From positions 62,001-126,000 of the forward strand of contig NZ_JAUYNX010000014.1 of the NCBI RefSeq assembly GCF_030704825.1: a stretch of 64,000 nucleotides of DNA, given 5' to 3'. Both the position numbers and the translations under genes were made by a program. The first letter of the stretch is position 1. Every line of letters begins with the position of its first letter. Below, one piece after another: positions 19,085-27,245 of this stretch. Source of the stretch: Brevundimonas sp. Its GTDB lineage: Bacteria; Pseudomonadota; Alphaproteobacteria; Caulobacterales; Caulobacteraceae. The notes under the pieces are model-generated. The model had not been told where the DNA came from and did not search any database. It saw only the letters and a list, made by a program, of their open reading frames with translations.

Positions 19085-19591
19085 CTAACCGCGCTCGCCC
19101 TCGTAGCTGCCCGGCGCGGAGTCGTGCCGCACGGGCTCGCACTCGATAAGGTCTTCACAGCCGGAGAAGTGGATTTCCGGCGGCTCGACGATGACGTCGG
19201 CCGGGCGGACGTGAACTTCAGGCGCGCGCAGATAAATCTGCGGGGCCCGGATACGGATGGGCGGGGCCTCGACATAGATCGGCGGACCCTGGATATCGAT
19301 GCGACCCGACTCGATGGTGACCGGCCGACCGCGGATGCGGACGCCCGGCCCGCCGGCGCGGACGACGTGCCACGGCGCGGGGGGGTTGTACCAATTCACC
19401 TCGTAGTCGCACAGGCAGACTCCGTATTGGTCGCGAGGGCCTCCGTCCCGGCACGGAGGCGGGGGATTGTCGCAGCAATACGAAGGCGGCGGCGGCGGCG
19501 GTCCGTAGCCCCGGTCCTGGGCGACTGTCGTTCCGGCGCTTCCGGCCGAAGCCAGCAATACGCCGACGGCGGCGATGACTATGTGTTTCAC
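19085..19591 (-). CDS. Secreted protein with nine heptapeptide beta repeats
   Basis: A 168-residue exported protein of unknown function. The signal peptide is MKHIVIAAVGVLLASAGSAG followed by TTVAQ. Mature features in order: a poly-Pro stretch (residues 31-36), a Cys-rich segment (C39, C40, C47, C59, C61) with a second Pro run, then nine uninterrupted seven-residue repeats at residues 82-144, and a tail with C145 and C151. Each repeat carries hydrophobic residues at two alternate positions and usually a Pro at the turn (for example PPIYVEA PPIRIRA PQIYLRA is three units). This predicts a regular stack of very short beta strands, such as a beta-solenoid or surface fibre. The neighbours are unrelated and it is monocistronic. 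I know no named family. Confidence 0.8.
   Translation of the reverse strand: MKHIVIAAVGVLLASAGSAGTTVAQDRGYGPPPPPPSYCCDNPPPPCRDGGPRDQYGVCLCDYEVNWYNPPAPWHVVRAGGPGVRIRGRPVTIESGRIDIQGPPIYVEAPPIRIRAPQIYLRAPEVHVRPADVIVEPPEIHFSGCEDLIECEPVRHDSAPGSYEGERG
19160..19348 (-). repeat. Coding 21-base repeat array (nine heptapeptides)
   Basis: In-frame repeat encoding residues 82-144 of the preceding gene. Hydrophobic residues fall at positions 84/86, 91/93, 98/100, 105/107, 112/114, 119/121, 126/128, 133/135 and 140/142, an exact period of seven. The nucleotide copies are diverged; the conservation is at protein level. Confidence 0.8.
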
Positions 19592-19917
19592 TTGAGCTCC
19601 CCAATTCAGTCGTCCCGGAGTCCCCGCATAACCCCACAGGAAAGGACCGGTGTATCATCGTTATGGTAACCTTAACCGCTTGGCAAGGCGACGGTTCCGG
19701 GGGTGGCGACCGCGCGGCGGCGGCGCTCCCGCCTCTTGCCCCGGTTGGGCGAATTGTTCGCTTTTCAGGAGAAAATTCGGGGCCGTCGACCGCGCGTTCC
19801 GCTCCCTTTTCCGGCCCGGGACGTCGCGATTGTCGCGCCAACTTGACCCGGCGTGACCTTGGCAGCCGCCCGGACCCGGTCTAGGTCGAAGCCTCAACGT
19901 CTTTCAGGGAGAGACCC
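19592..19917. other. Gene-free intergenic region between divergent genes
   Basis: It holds the promoter regions of the leftward repeat protein and the rightward SCP2 gene. A locally AT-rich stretch near 19650-19680 (TGTATCATCGTTATGGTAAC followed by CTTAACCG) is the likeliest promoter area. An AGGGAGAGACCC ribosome site precedes the SCP2 ATG. I see no gene, repeat or mobile element. Confidence 0.5.
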
Positions 19918-20223
19918 ATGGCCGAGCTGGCTCAAGTCACCGAACACATCCGCGGCGCCGTGGGCGACAACTCCGGTCTGGGCAAGACCGTGAAGATCGA
20001 TCTGGGCGACGTCGGCAAGATCTTCATCGACGGGGCCTCGGTTCCGAACACCGTGACCAACGAGGACAAGCCCGCCGACGCCACGGTGTCGATCGGCTGG
20101 GACGACTTCATGGCCCTGTCGAACGGCCAGCTGGACCCGATGATGGCCTTCATGCAGGGCAAGCTGAAGATCGCCGGCGACATGATGATCGCCCAGAAGC
20201 TGGCTCCGCTGCTGAAGCGCTGA
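19918..20223 (+). CDS. SCP2 sterol-binding domain protein
   Basis: A 101-residue stand-alone SCP2 domain, a small cytosolic lipid or acyl-CoA binding fold. The pattern is complete: IDLGDVGKIFIDGASVPNTV, then ATVSIGWDDFMALSNGQLDP and MMAFMQGKLKIAGDMMIAQK. The start has a strong AGGGAGAG ribosome site and the gene is followed by its own terminator. It lies just upstream of an acyl-CoA dehydrogenase, so handling of fatty acyl groups is plausible, though the terminator makes separate transcripts likely. Confidence 0.93.
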   Translation: MAELAQVTEHIRGAVGDNSGLGKTVKIDLGDVGKIFIDGASVPNTVTNEDKPADATVSIGWDDFMALSNGQLDPMMAFMQGKLKIAGDMMIAQKLAPLLKR

Positions 20224-20247
20224 GCTTGCCCTGAGACAACGACATCG

Positions 20248-20287
20248 ACGGCGCGGCGTCCGATGGGACCCGCGCCGTTTGTCTTTC
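20248..20287 (+). terminator. Terminator after SCP2 gene
   Basis: ACGGCGCGG and CCGCGCCGT pair around an inner GTCC-GATG-GGAC hairpin (13 pairs, one bulge), followed by TTGTCTTT. It starts 24 bases after the SCP2 stop and ends shortly before the acyl-CoA dehydrogenase ribosome site. Confidence 0.8.
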
Positions 20288-20304
20288 CGATAAGGAGCGC
20301 GCCC

Positions 20305-21513
20305 ATGGAATTCCGGCACAGCGACAGGGCCCTGCACTGGCAGGACCGGGTGCGGCGCTTCCTCGACGACCACGTCCTGCCGCGCGAGGAGGAATACCGG
20401 GCCCAGGTCCGCGAGGACCACACCCGCCAGCCGCGGGCCATGGAGGAGATGAAGGCGCAGGCGCGCGAGGCCGGCCTGTGGAACATGTTCCTGCCGGGCG
20501 ACCACGGCGCGGGCCTGACCAACCTCGAATACGCCCCGCTGGCCGAGCTGATGGGCCGCCACCTGTGGTCGGCCGAGGTGTTCAACTGCAACGCCCCGGA
20601 CACCGGCAATATGGAAGTGCTCCATATGTACGGGAACGAGGCCCAGCAGGCGAAATGGCTCAAGCCCCTGATGGCTGGCGAGATCCGCTCCGCCTTCCTG
20701 ATGACCGAGCCCGAGGTCGCCTCGTCCGACGCCACCAACATCCAGACCCGTATCGTCCGCGACGGCGACCACTATGTGATCAACGGCCGCAAATGGTGGT
20801 CGACCAACATGGCCCACCCGAACGTCGCGGTGACCATCGTCATGGGCAAGACCGACCCCGACGCCTCGGTCCACACCCAGCAGTCCCAGATCATCGTCCC
20901 CGTGGATGCGCCCGGCTTCCGCGTCGAGCGGATGCTGTCCGTGTTCGGCTATGACGAGCGTCCGATCGGCCACGCCGAAGTGGTTCTGGAGAATGTCCGC
21001 GTTCCGGTCGGGAACCTGATCGCCGGCGAGGGCCGCGGCTTCGAGATCGCGCAAGGGCGCCTCGGGCCGGGCCGCATCCACCATTGCATGCGCGTCATCG
21101 GCGTGGCCGAGCGCTCGCTGGAGCTGATGGTCCAGCGCCTGCTGTCGCGCACCGCCTTCCGCAAGTCGCTAGCCGAGCATTCGGTCTGGGAGCAGCGCGT
21201 CGGCGAGGCCCGCACCAATATCGAGATGTGCCGCCTGCTGGTGCTCAAGGCCGCCTGGATGATGGACGAGGCGGGGGCGAAGAACGCCAAGTCCGAGATC
21301 GCCCAGATCAAGGTCGCGGCCCCCCGCATGGCGCTTCAGGTCATCGACGACGCCATCCAGGCCTTCGGCGGCGCCGGCGTCTCGGCCGACACGCCGCTGG
21401 CCGAGATGTACGCCATGGTCCGCACCCTGCGCATCGCCGACGGCCCCGACGAGGTCCACAACCGCACCGTGGCCCGGCTGGAGTATGCGAAGCACGGCGA
21501 ACGGCGGGGATAG
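20305..21513 (+). CDS. Acyl-CoA dehydrogenase (ACAD10/11-like)
   Basis: A 402-residue flavoprotein for alpha,beta-oxidation of an acyl-CoA. Visible family elements are the helical N-terminal domain (RVRRFLDDHVLPREEEYRAQ), the FAD/substrate strand AFLMTEPEVASSDATNIQT, the beta-domain sequence VINGRKWWSTNMAHPNVAVT, and the C-terminal QAFGGAGVSADTPLAEMYA with RIADGPDEVHNRTVARLEYA. The last stretch is typical of the ACAD10/11 type, which act on long or unusual acyl chains. AAGGAGCGCGCCC precedes the ATG; the frame is open upstream to 20263, but that would cross the terminator. The true acyl substrate is unknown. Confidence 0.93.
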   Translation: MEFRHSDRALHWQDRVRRFLDDHVLPREEEYRAQVREDHTRQPRAMEEMKAQAREAGLWNMFLPGDHGAGLTNLEYAPLAELMGRHLWSAEVFNCNAPDTGNMEVLHMYGNEAQQAKWLKPLMAGEIRSAFLMTEPEVASSDATNIQTRIVRDGDHYVINGRKWWSTNMAHPNVAVTIVMGKTDPDASVHTQQSQIIVPVDAPGFRVERMLSVFGYDERPIGHAEVVLENVRVPVGNLIAGEGRGFEIAQGRLGPGRIHHCMRVIGVAERSLELMVQRLLSRTAFRKSLAEHSVWEQRVGEARTNIEMCRLLVLKAAWMMDEAGAKNAKSEIAQIKVAAPRMALQVIDDAIQAFGGAGVSADTPLAEMYAMVRTLRIADGPDEVHNRTVARLEYAKHGERRG

Positions 21514-21608
21514 CCGCCACGGCGCCTTCTGCTGCACCGACCAAGCGGTTCATGCCTGCGGTCACTGCGCCCTTTGCGCAGACCCCGGCGCGGTCCATAT
21601 CTCGGCCC

Positions 21609-23501
21609 ATGGCGATGCAAGGCGAACGGACGGGACGACGGGGTGATTCGGCGGCCAGGGCGGCGCAGGTCGGGGCCCCCGTTCCGGCCGCCGCAAGCCC
21701 CCCGACCTGGCGGGCCCTGGCCGATCTGGTCCGGCTGGTCCTCCGCTCGAACGCCCCGCAACTGCGCCTGCGCCTGACCGCCGCCATCGCCATGACCCTC
21801 GGGGGCAAGGCCCTGGGCGTGCTGGCGCCGCTGGTGCTGGGTCTGGCGGTCAACCATCTGGCGGCGGGGCAGGGGGCGGCGGTCGCGGTCGGCATGGGCT
21901 TCGCCGGCTTCGCGGTCGGCTGGGCCTTCGTGCGCCTGCTGTCGGCCGTCGCCCCCAACGCCTCCGACGTGGTGTTCGCCCCCGTCCGTTCGGCCGCCCA
22001 GCGCCGCGCGGCGACCGAGACCTTCGCCCACGCCCTGAGCCTGTCGCTGGACTTCCACCAGACCAAACGGTCGGGATCGCTGTCGCGGACCATGGACCGG
22101 GGATCGCGGGCGGTGGACTTCCTGCTGCGCATCCTGGCCTTCAACCTGGTGCCGACCGGCGTCGAGCTGGTGCTGGCGGCGGGCGTGCTGGGCGGTCGGT
22201 ACGACTGGCGCTTCGGGGCCGTGGCCGTGGCCGTGGTGGCGATCTACGCCGCCTCGACCTTCGCCCTGTCCAACTGGCGGCTGGAGCATCGGCGCGAGAT
22301 GAACGCGGCCGACACGGAGGCGGCCGGCGTCTCGGTGGACGCCCTGCTCAACTACGAGACGGTCAAGTCGTTCGGGGCCGAGGCCCGGGCCGCCGGCGCC
22401 TATGACCGGGCGCTGGGCGACTACACCCGCGCCGCCCTGAAGGCCAACAGCTCGCTGGCCCTGCTCAACATCATGCAGGCCGTGATCATGAACGTCGGCC
22501 TCGCGGTCATGGCGGTCATGGCCGGCTATGAGGCCGCGGCCGGCCGGATGGGGCCGGGCGACGTCATGGCCGCGGTGCTGATCATGATCTCCCTCTATGC
22601 GCCGCTGAACATCCTCGGCTTCGCCTATCGCGAAATCCGCCAGTCCTTCATCGACATGGAGGAGATGCTCAAGGTGACGCGACAGACGCCCCAGGTCGCG
22701 GACGCGCCCGACGCCGTCCCGCTGCCGCGCCCGGCGGATTCCCGCGGCGCGGCCCTGGCCTTCGAGCACGTCGGCTTCCGCCACGACGCCCGCGCCAACG
22801 GCCTTGAGGACGTCAGCTTCGTCGCACCGCCCGGCACGACCACGGCCCTGGTGGGCCCCTCTGGGTCGGGCAAGTCGACCATCGTCAAACTGGCCCTGCG
22901 CCTGCTCGACCCGCAGGAGGGCCGGGTGCTGATCGACGGTCTCGACGCCCGGCAGGTGGCCCAGGCCTCGCTGCGAACGGCCGTCGCCCTGGTGCCCCAG
23001 GACGTGGCCCTGTTCAACGACAGCATCCGCGCCAACATCGGCTTCGCCCGTCCGGACGCCGACGAGGCGGCGATCTGGGCCGCCGCCGAGGCGGCGGAAC
23101 TGGCCGCTTTCATCCGGGATCTGCCCGAAGGGATGGAGACCCGGGTCGGCGAACGGGGACTGAAGCTGTCCGGCGGCGAGCGCCAGCGGGTTGGCATCGC
23201 CCGCGCCCTGCTGGCCGATCCCTGCGTCCTGATCCTTGACGAGGCGACCAGCGCCCTGGACAGCCGCACCGAGGCCGCTATCCAGAAGACCCTGAGGAAG
23301 GCCCGCGCGGGCCGCACCACCCTGGTGGTGGCCCATCGCCTGTCGACCATCGCCGACGCCGACCAGATCCTGGTGCTGAAGGCCGGCCGCATCGTCGAGC
23401 GCGGCGCCCACCACGAACTGGTCGCCCATCTCGGCGGCGAATACGCGGCCCTGTGGCGCAAGCAGACGCGCGGCGCCCGGACCGATCGTCAGCCGGCCTG
23501 A
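21609..23501 (+). CDS. ABC exporter, Atm1/ABCB7-type half transporter
   Basis: A 630-residue half-transporter: six TM helices (about residues 40-330) fused to one ATPase. The loop NYETVKSFGAEARAAGAYDR is the diagnostic motif of the Atm1/HMT1 branch, which exports glutathione-linked sulphur or metal compounds. ATPase motifs are Walker A GPSGSGKSTIVKLALRLLD, Q-loop ALVPQDVALFNDS, signature LSGGERQRVGIARALL, Walker B CVLILDEATSALD and H-loop VAHRLSTI. The frame is open far upstream over the dehydrogenase gene; the start is uncertain (ATG at 21552, 21609 or 21615) because none has a clear ribosome site. Its last 13 bases overlap the convergent gene. Confidence 0.93.
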   Translation: MAMQGERTGRRGDSAARAAQVGAPVPAAASPPTWRALADLVRLVLRSNAPQLRLRLTAAIAMTLGGKALGVLAPLVLGLAVNHLAAGQGAAVAVGMGFAGFAVGWAFVRLLSAVAPNASDVVFAPVRSAAQRRAATETFAHALSLSLDFHQTKRSGSLSRTMDRGSRAVDFLLRILAFNLVPTGVELVLAAGVLGGRYDWRFGAVAVAVVAIYAASTFALSNWRLEHRREMNAADTEAAGVSVDALLNYETVKSFGAEARAAGAYDRALGDYTRAALKANSSLALLNIMQAVIMNVGLAVMAVMAGYEAAAGRMGPGDVMAAVLIMISLYAPLNILGFAYREIRQSFIDMEEMLKVTRQTPQVADAPDAVPLPRPADSRGAALAFEHVGFRHDARANGLEDVSFVAPPGTTTALVGPSGSGKSTIVKLALRLLDPQEGRVLIDGLDARQVAQASLRTAVALVPQDVALFNDSIRANIGFARPDADEAAIWAAAEAAELAAFIRDLPEGMETRVGERGLKLSGGERQRVGIARALLADPCVLILDEATSALDSRTEAAIQKTLRKARAGRTTLVVAHRLSTIADADQILVLKAGRIVERGAHHELVAHLGGEYAALWRKQTRGARTDRQPA

Positions 23502-23962
23502 GCCAGTTTGCGTTCGACCATCCGGCCCAGATCGTGCAGCACCCGGGCCCGCTGCTCTGCCGCCTCCAGCGGCAGCGTCTGCAGCAGCCGCATGGTCCGC
23601 GCATGGACGATCACGATGCGCCAGTCGAACGCCTCGCCCGGCCGGGCCGCGCCGATGAGATCGCACAGGCTCGAGGCCGTCCGGCACAGATCGACCAGGT
23701 CGAACGGCCCGGCCGCGTCGATCACTCCCGTCGCCGCGCGATAGGCCTCGTCCAGCCGCGCCGGCGCATCGTCGGGACCGACGGGGGCGGGCACGGCCTC
23801 CAGCGCCGCGATTTCGGACTCCACCACGGTCAGGGCCTCGGCGCGTTTCGCCTCGATATTGGCCCGGGCCCGGGCCAGGGCGACCCCGACGCTGACTCCG
23901 CCGGCCGAGTCGATCATCCGGGCCAGATTGGATTTCCGACGCGGGTGGGTGATCAGGGTCAA
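23489..23962 (-). CDS. Unknown helical protein co-translated with response regulator
   Basis: A 157-residue soluble, mainly alpha-helical protein (ALARARANIEAKRAEALTVV, LDEAYRAATGVIDAAGPFDL, RIVIVHARTMRLLQTL). Its start overlaps the stop of the upstream response regulator by four bases (ATGA), which implies coupled translation and probably a shared pathway. Helix-rich composition and a central segment with conserved-looking Asp/Cys (FDLVDLCRTASSLCDLIGAA) would suit a partner or phosphatase of the regulator. No family is recognised with confidence. Confidence 0.75.
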   Translation of the reverse strand: MTLITHPRRKSNLARMIDSAGGVSVGVALARARANIEAKRAEALTVVESEIAALEAVPAPVGPDDAPARLDEAYRAATGVIDAAGPFDLVDLCRTASSLCDLIGAARPGEAFDWRIVIVHARTMRLLQTLPLEAAEQRARVLHDLGRMVERKLAQAG

Positions 23963-24537
23963 CCGCCTTCTCCCGTGATCGCGGCCTCGGCCTTCCGGGC
24001 CTCGAACGCCGACTTGCGGATCATTTCGGCGCGGCGCTCGTCCCCGGGCGGGCGGCCGCTGCGGAACCGGCGGTCCGGACCGAAATATTCGCCGACCTCG
24101 AGGAAGGGCCGGCTGTCGCGCGCCACCCAGACGATCCGTTCCAGCAGGGTGGTGGCGCTGAACGGCTTGGTGACGATGAAACTGGCGCCGCAGTCCCGGG
24201 CCTCGGCCACGCGGGATCGGCGGATATGGGCCGCGGTCATGATCACGGGCACGAAGGCGTTGGGCTCAAGGCCCGAACGCCGCAGCCAGCGGACCAGTTC
24301 GAAGCCGTCCATGCCGGGCATCTCGCAATCGACCACCAGCAGGTCGATGTCCTGCTCCCTGAGGATTTCCATGGCCTCGGCCGCGCCATGGCAGGCGTGG
24401 CGGGTCCGGATCCCGAAGCCGAGCAGGGCCTGGGCCGTCAGATCCAGGGCGAAGGCTGAGTCGTCGACCACCATGGTCGCCGCGCCGGTCAGATTGATCA
24501 CCGCGCTCTCGCGCAACGCTTCGCCGAGACCGCTCAT
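23959..24537 (-). CDS. CheY-like response regulator with GPDRR C-terminal tail
   Basis: A 192-residue single-receiver regulator. Key residues: acidic pair in TMVVDDSAFALDLTAQALL, phospho-acceptor Asp in DLLVVDCEMPGMDGFELV, Thr in PVIMTAAHIRRSR and Lys in FIVTKPFSATTLL. There is no DNA-binding domain. After the receiver comes the tail RPFLEVGEYFGPDRRFRSGR, continuing to PPGDERR, an Arg-rich motif found on many alphaproteobacterial CheY-like proteins. Some Caulobacter CheY-like proteins bind c-di-GMP through an Arg-rich stretch, so a similar role is possible but unproven here. It is co-translated with the following helical protein. Confidence 0.88.
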   Translation of the reverse strand: MSGLGEALRESAVINLTGAATMVVDDSAFALDLTAQALLGFGIRTRHACHGAAEAMEILREQDIDLLVVDCEMPGMDGFELVRWLRRSGLEPNAFVPVIMTAAHIRRSRVAEARDCGASFIVTKPFSATTLLERIVWVARDSRPFLEVGEYFGPDRRFRSGRPPGDERRAEMIRKSAFEARKAEAAITGEGG

Positions 24538-24649
24538 CGGCTGGCTCTCCGCGGAAGGGGGGACCGGAACGCGTCCATGCGGAACGCTGGCATGCGCCGG
24601 TAGCGGACAGGTTAACGGCCAGGGTCCCGCGGCTCCGCGCGACGAGCGC

Positions 24650-25600
24650 CTAGAGGCCGCGGCCGATGGCGTAGAAGCGGTCGGCCCTGGCCTTGCGCAG
24701 CTGGTCCGCGGTCAGGCCCGAGAGGGCGGTCAGCTCCTCGGCCAGCACGTCGCCCACGGCGGCGATGGCCGCCGCCCGGTCGGCGTGGGCCCCGCCGACC
24801 GGTTCGGGGATGATGCGGTCGACGATCTTCAGCTCGACCAGGTCCGGCGCGGTGATCTTCATGGCCATGGCGGCGTCGCGGGCCCGGGCCCCGTCGCGCC
24901 ACAGGATGCCGGCCGCGCCCTCGGGCGAGATGACCGAATAGATCGAATGCTCGAGCATCAACACCCGGCCCGCCGCGGCGATGGCGATGGCCCCGCCCGA
25001 GCCGCCCTCGCCGGTGATGGTCGCGATCGAGGGCACGCCCAGGGTCAGGCAGCGTTCGGTCGAGCGGGCGATGGCCTCGGCCTGGCCGCGCTCCTCGGCG
25101 CCGAGACCCGGATAGGCGCCGGCGGTGTCGACAAAGGTCAGCACCGGCAGCCCGTAGCGCTCGGCCAGGTCCATCAGGCGCACCGCCTTGCGGTAGCCTT
25201 CGGGCCGGGCCATGCCGAAATTGTGCACGACGCGGGTCTGGGTGTCGTGGCCCTTCTCATGGCCCATCAGCACCACGGGCGCGCCCCGGAACCGGGCCAG
25301 ACCGCCGAGAATGGCCTGGTCATCGCCGAACTGCCGGTCGCCCTTCAGCTCGACGAAGTCGGTGAACAGCCCCTCGACATAGTCGACGAAATGCGGCCGC
25401 TGCGGATGCCGCGCGACCTGGGTCTTCATCCACGGATCGAGGCTGGCGTAGGTCTTGCGCCGCAGCTGCTCGGCCTTCTTGCGCAGGCCCTCGACCTCGG
25501 CGTCGAACGAACCGGAGGTCGAGGAGAGCAGGTTCAGCTCCTCGATCTTCGCCTCCAGATCGGCGATCGGCTTTTCAAACTCGAGGTAGTGCACGGCCAT
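24650..25600 (-). CDS. accA: Acetyl-CoA carboxylase carboxyltransferase subunit alpha
   Basis: A 316-residue cytosolic subunit that, with AccD, moves the carboxyl group from biotin to acetyl-CoA to make malonyl-CoA for fatty-acid synthesis. Landmarks are the N-terminal LEFEKPIADLEAKIEELNLL, ARHPQRPHFVDYVEGLFTDF, the crotonase-fold core GLPVLTFVDTAGAYPGLGAE and ITGEGGSGGAIAIAAAGRVL. Length is normal. It lies 83 bases downstream of xerD on the same strand, a common alphaproteobacterial arrangement. Confidence 0.97.
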   Translation of the reverse strand: MAVHYLEFEKPIADLEAKIEELNLLSSTSGSFDAEVEGLRKKAEQLRRKTYASLDPWMKTQVARHPQRPHFVDYVEGLFTDFVELKGDRQFGDDQAILGGLARFRGAPVVLMGHEKGHDTQTRVVHNFGMARPEGYRKAVRLMDLAERYGLPVLTFVDTAGAYPGLGAEERGQAEAIARSTERCLTLGVPSIATITGEGGSGGAIAIAAAGRVLMLEHSIYSVISPEGAAGILWRDGARARDAAMAMKITAPDLVELKIVDRIIPEPVGGAHADRAAAIAAVGDVLAEELTALSGLTADQLRKARADRFYAIGRGL

Positions 25601-25683
25601 CAGGCGTCCGGAACAGGCGCGCCGCGTGGCGCATCGGAAGGCGGCGGAACCTAGTCAGGTCAACGCCGGGGAGCAAGCGGGGT

Positions 25684-26583
25684 TCAGTCGTCCCGCCCCA
25701 GCGGGTGCTTGTCGCGCACCACCTGGGTCAGACGGTCGGTGGCGACGTGGGTGTAGATCTGCGTCGTCGCAATGTCGGCATGGCCCAGCAGGGTCTGCAC
25801 GACCCGCAGGTCGGCCCCGCCCTCCAGCAAGTGGGTGGCGAAGGCATGGCGCAGGACGTGGGGGCTGACCCGGGCCGGGTCGATCCCGGCGTCGACGGCG
25901 GCCTGGTCGAGCAACTGGGCGAAACGGCGCGACGTCAGATGGCCCTTGGCCGAGACCGACGGGAACAGCCACGGACTGTCAGGCGCCTTCTCCGGCCGGA
26001 CCGCGTCGCGGGCGACCAGCCAGGTCTTCACCGCCTCCCGGGCGGAGGCGTTCAGCGGGGCGAGTCGCTCCTTGCCGCCCTTGCCGCGCACGATCAGGAA
26101 GGCGGGGTCGCGGCGCACGGCCTCGACTTTCAGACCCAGCAGTTCCGAAACCCGCAGGCCGGAGGCGTAGGCCAACTCGACCAGGGCGACCAGCCGCTGG
26201 CCCGCCGTCCCGTCCCGCGCGGCCGCCGCCGTCAGCAACCGGTCGATCTCGTCGCCAGCCAGGGTCCGGGGCAGGCTGCGGCCCTGTTTCGGCGCGTCCA
26301 GCCGTCGCGACGGGTCGTCGACCCGCCACCCCTCGCCCAGCGCGAAGCGATAGAATTGACGCACCGCCGACCGCCGTCGCGCCTGGGTCGCCGGCGAGAG
26401 GCCGCGCCGCGCAAGACTGGCGTACCAGGCCTCCAGCCCGGTCTCGTCGCCCCGCATCAGGCCGCCCGGTATACCCGCCTCGGCGTCCGCCAGATCGCGG
26501 CCGTAGGCCGACAGCGTATGGGGTGAGGCGTCGCGTTCGACGGCCATCATCTCGAGAAAGGCTTCGACCTGCGGCGTGCTCAT
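25684..26583 (-). CDS. xerD: Site-specific tyrosine recombinase XerD
   Basis: A 299-residue recombinase that resolves chromosome dimers at dif with XerC. It has an N-terminal core-binding SAM-like domain (QVEAFLEMMAVERDASPHTL) and a catalytic domain with Arg in SGLRVSELLGLKVEAV, Lys in RGKGGKERLAPL, the HxxR box SPHVLRHAFATHLLEGGADL, His in LLGHADIATTQIYTHV and Tyr in the same segment. The neighbours (accA, aroKB) are housekeeping, so this is the chromosomal enzyme, not a phage integrase. It is divergent from aroK across 107 bases. Confidence 0.94.
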   Translation of the reverse strand: MSTPQVEAFLEMMAVERDASPHTLSAYGRDLADAEAGIPGGLMRGDETGLEAWYASLARRGLSPATQARRRSAVRQFYRFALGEGWRVDDPSRRLDAPKQGRSLPRTLAGDEIDRLLTAAAARDGTAGQRLVALVELAYASGLRVSELLGLKVEAVRRDPAFLIVRGKGGKERLAPLNASAREAVKTWLVARDAVRPEKAPDSPWLFPSVSAKGHLTSRRFAQLLDQAAVDAGIDPARVSPHVLRHAFATHLLEGGADLRVVQTLLGHADIATTQIYTHVATDRLTQVVRDKHPLGRDD

Positions 26584-26690
26584 GCGCGCCGACGCTTTTC
26601 GCCGCCGCCGCTTGGTGTAGAGGGTTGTCGGGTCATGCCGTGCCTGTCGCTCTCCGCATCGTCGCCGTTCCGCTTCCCGAGAGGCCGGCG

Positions 26691-27245
26691 ATGAGCCTTG
26701 CCGAAACGATTCCCGTCCATCGTCGCACCATAGCCCTCGTCGGGCTGATGGGGGTGGGCAAATCGACGGTCGGACGACGGCTGGCCAAACGACTCGGTCT
26801 GCCCTTCGCCGACGCGGACGTCGAGATCGAGGCGGCGGCGGCCATGACCGTCTCGGACATCTTCGCCCGGCTGGGCGAGGCCGAGTTTCGGGCCGGAGAG
26901 GCGCGCGTGCTGAAACGCCTGCTGCAGGCTCCGCGCATGGTGCTCGCGACCGGGGGCGGGGCGGTCCTGAATCCCGAAACCCGCGCCGAACTAAAGGCGC
27001 GCGCCGTCACCGTCTGGATGCGCGCCGACCTCGAGACCGTGGCGGCCCGGGTCCAGCGTCGCGACACCCGGCCCCTGCTGCGCGGCCGCGACCCGCTGGA
27101 GGCTCTGAAGGCCATGGCCGAGGCCCGCTACCCGTTCTACGCCGCCGCCGACCTGACCGTCGACGTCGCCAGCGGGGCGCATGCCGACTCCGTCGAGGCC
27201 ATCGTCCATGCCCTGGAAGCCCATTGGGCGGAGGTCGGGGCATGA
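26691..27245 (+). CDS. aroK: Shikimate kinase
   Basis: A 184-residue cytosolic enzyme that phosphorylates shikimate in the chorismate pathway. Visible motifs are the P-loop [20 protein letters not shown], the substrate Asp in [12 protein letters not shown], Arg in [12 protein letters not shown], the GGG loop [15 protein letters not shown] and the lid [13 protein letters not shown]. The ATG at 26691 gives the usual N-terminus; an open extension to 26523 overlaps xerD and is not needed. The stop overlaps the aroB start by four bases, so the pair is coupled. Confidence 0.95.
   Translation: MSLAETIPVHRRTIALVGLMGVGKSTVGRRLAKRLGLPFADADVEIEAAAAMTVSDIFARLGEAEFRAGEARVLKRLLQAPRMVLATGGGAVLNPETRAELKARAVTVWMRADLETVAARVQRRDTRPLLRGRDPLEALKAMAEARYPFYAAADLTVDVASGAHADSVEAIVHALEAHWAEVGA

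Noticed and set aside
19660..19690. TTAACC words as CtrA binding sites
   Set aside because: Only isolated half-sites (CCTTAACCGC) without the paired TTAA-N7-TTAA arrangement.
25684..26583. Tyrosine recombinase as evidence of a prophage or integron
   Set aside because: Neighbours accA and aroKB and the sequence itself identify chromosomal XerD; no phage genes or att-like repeats nearby.
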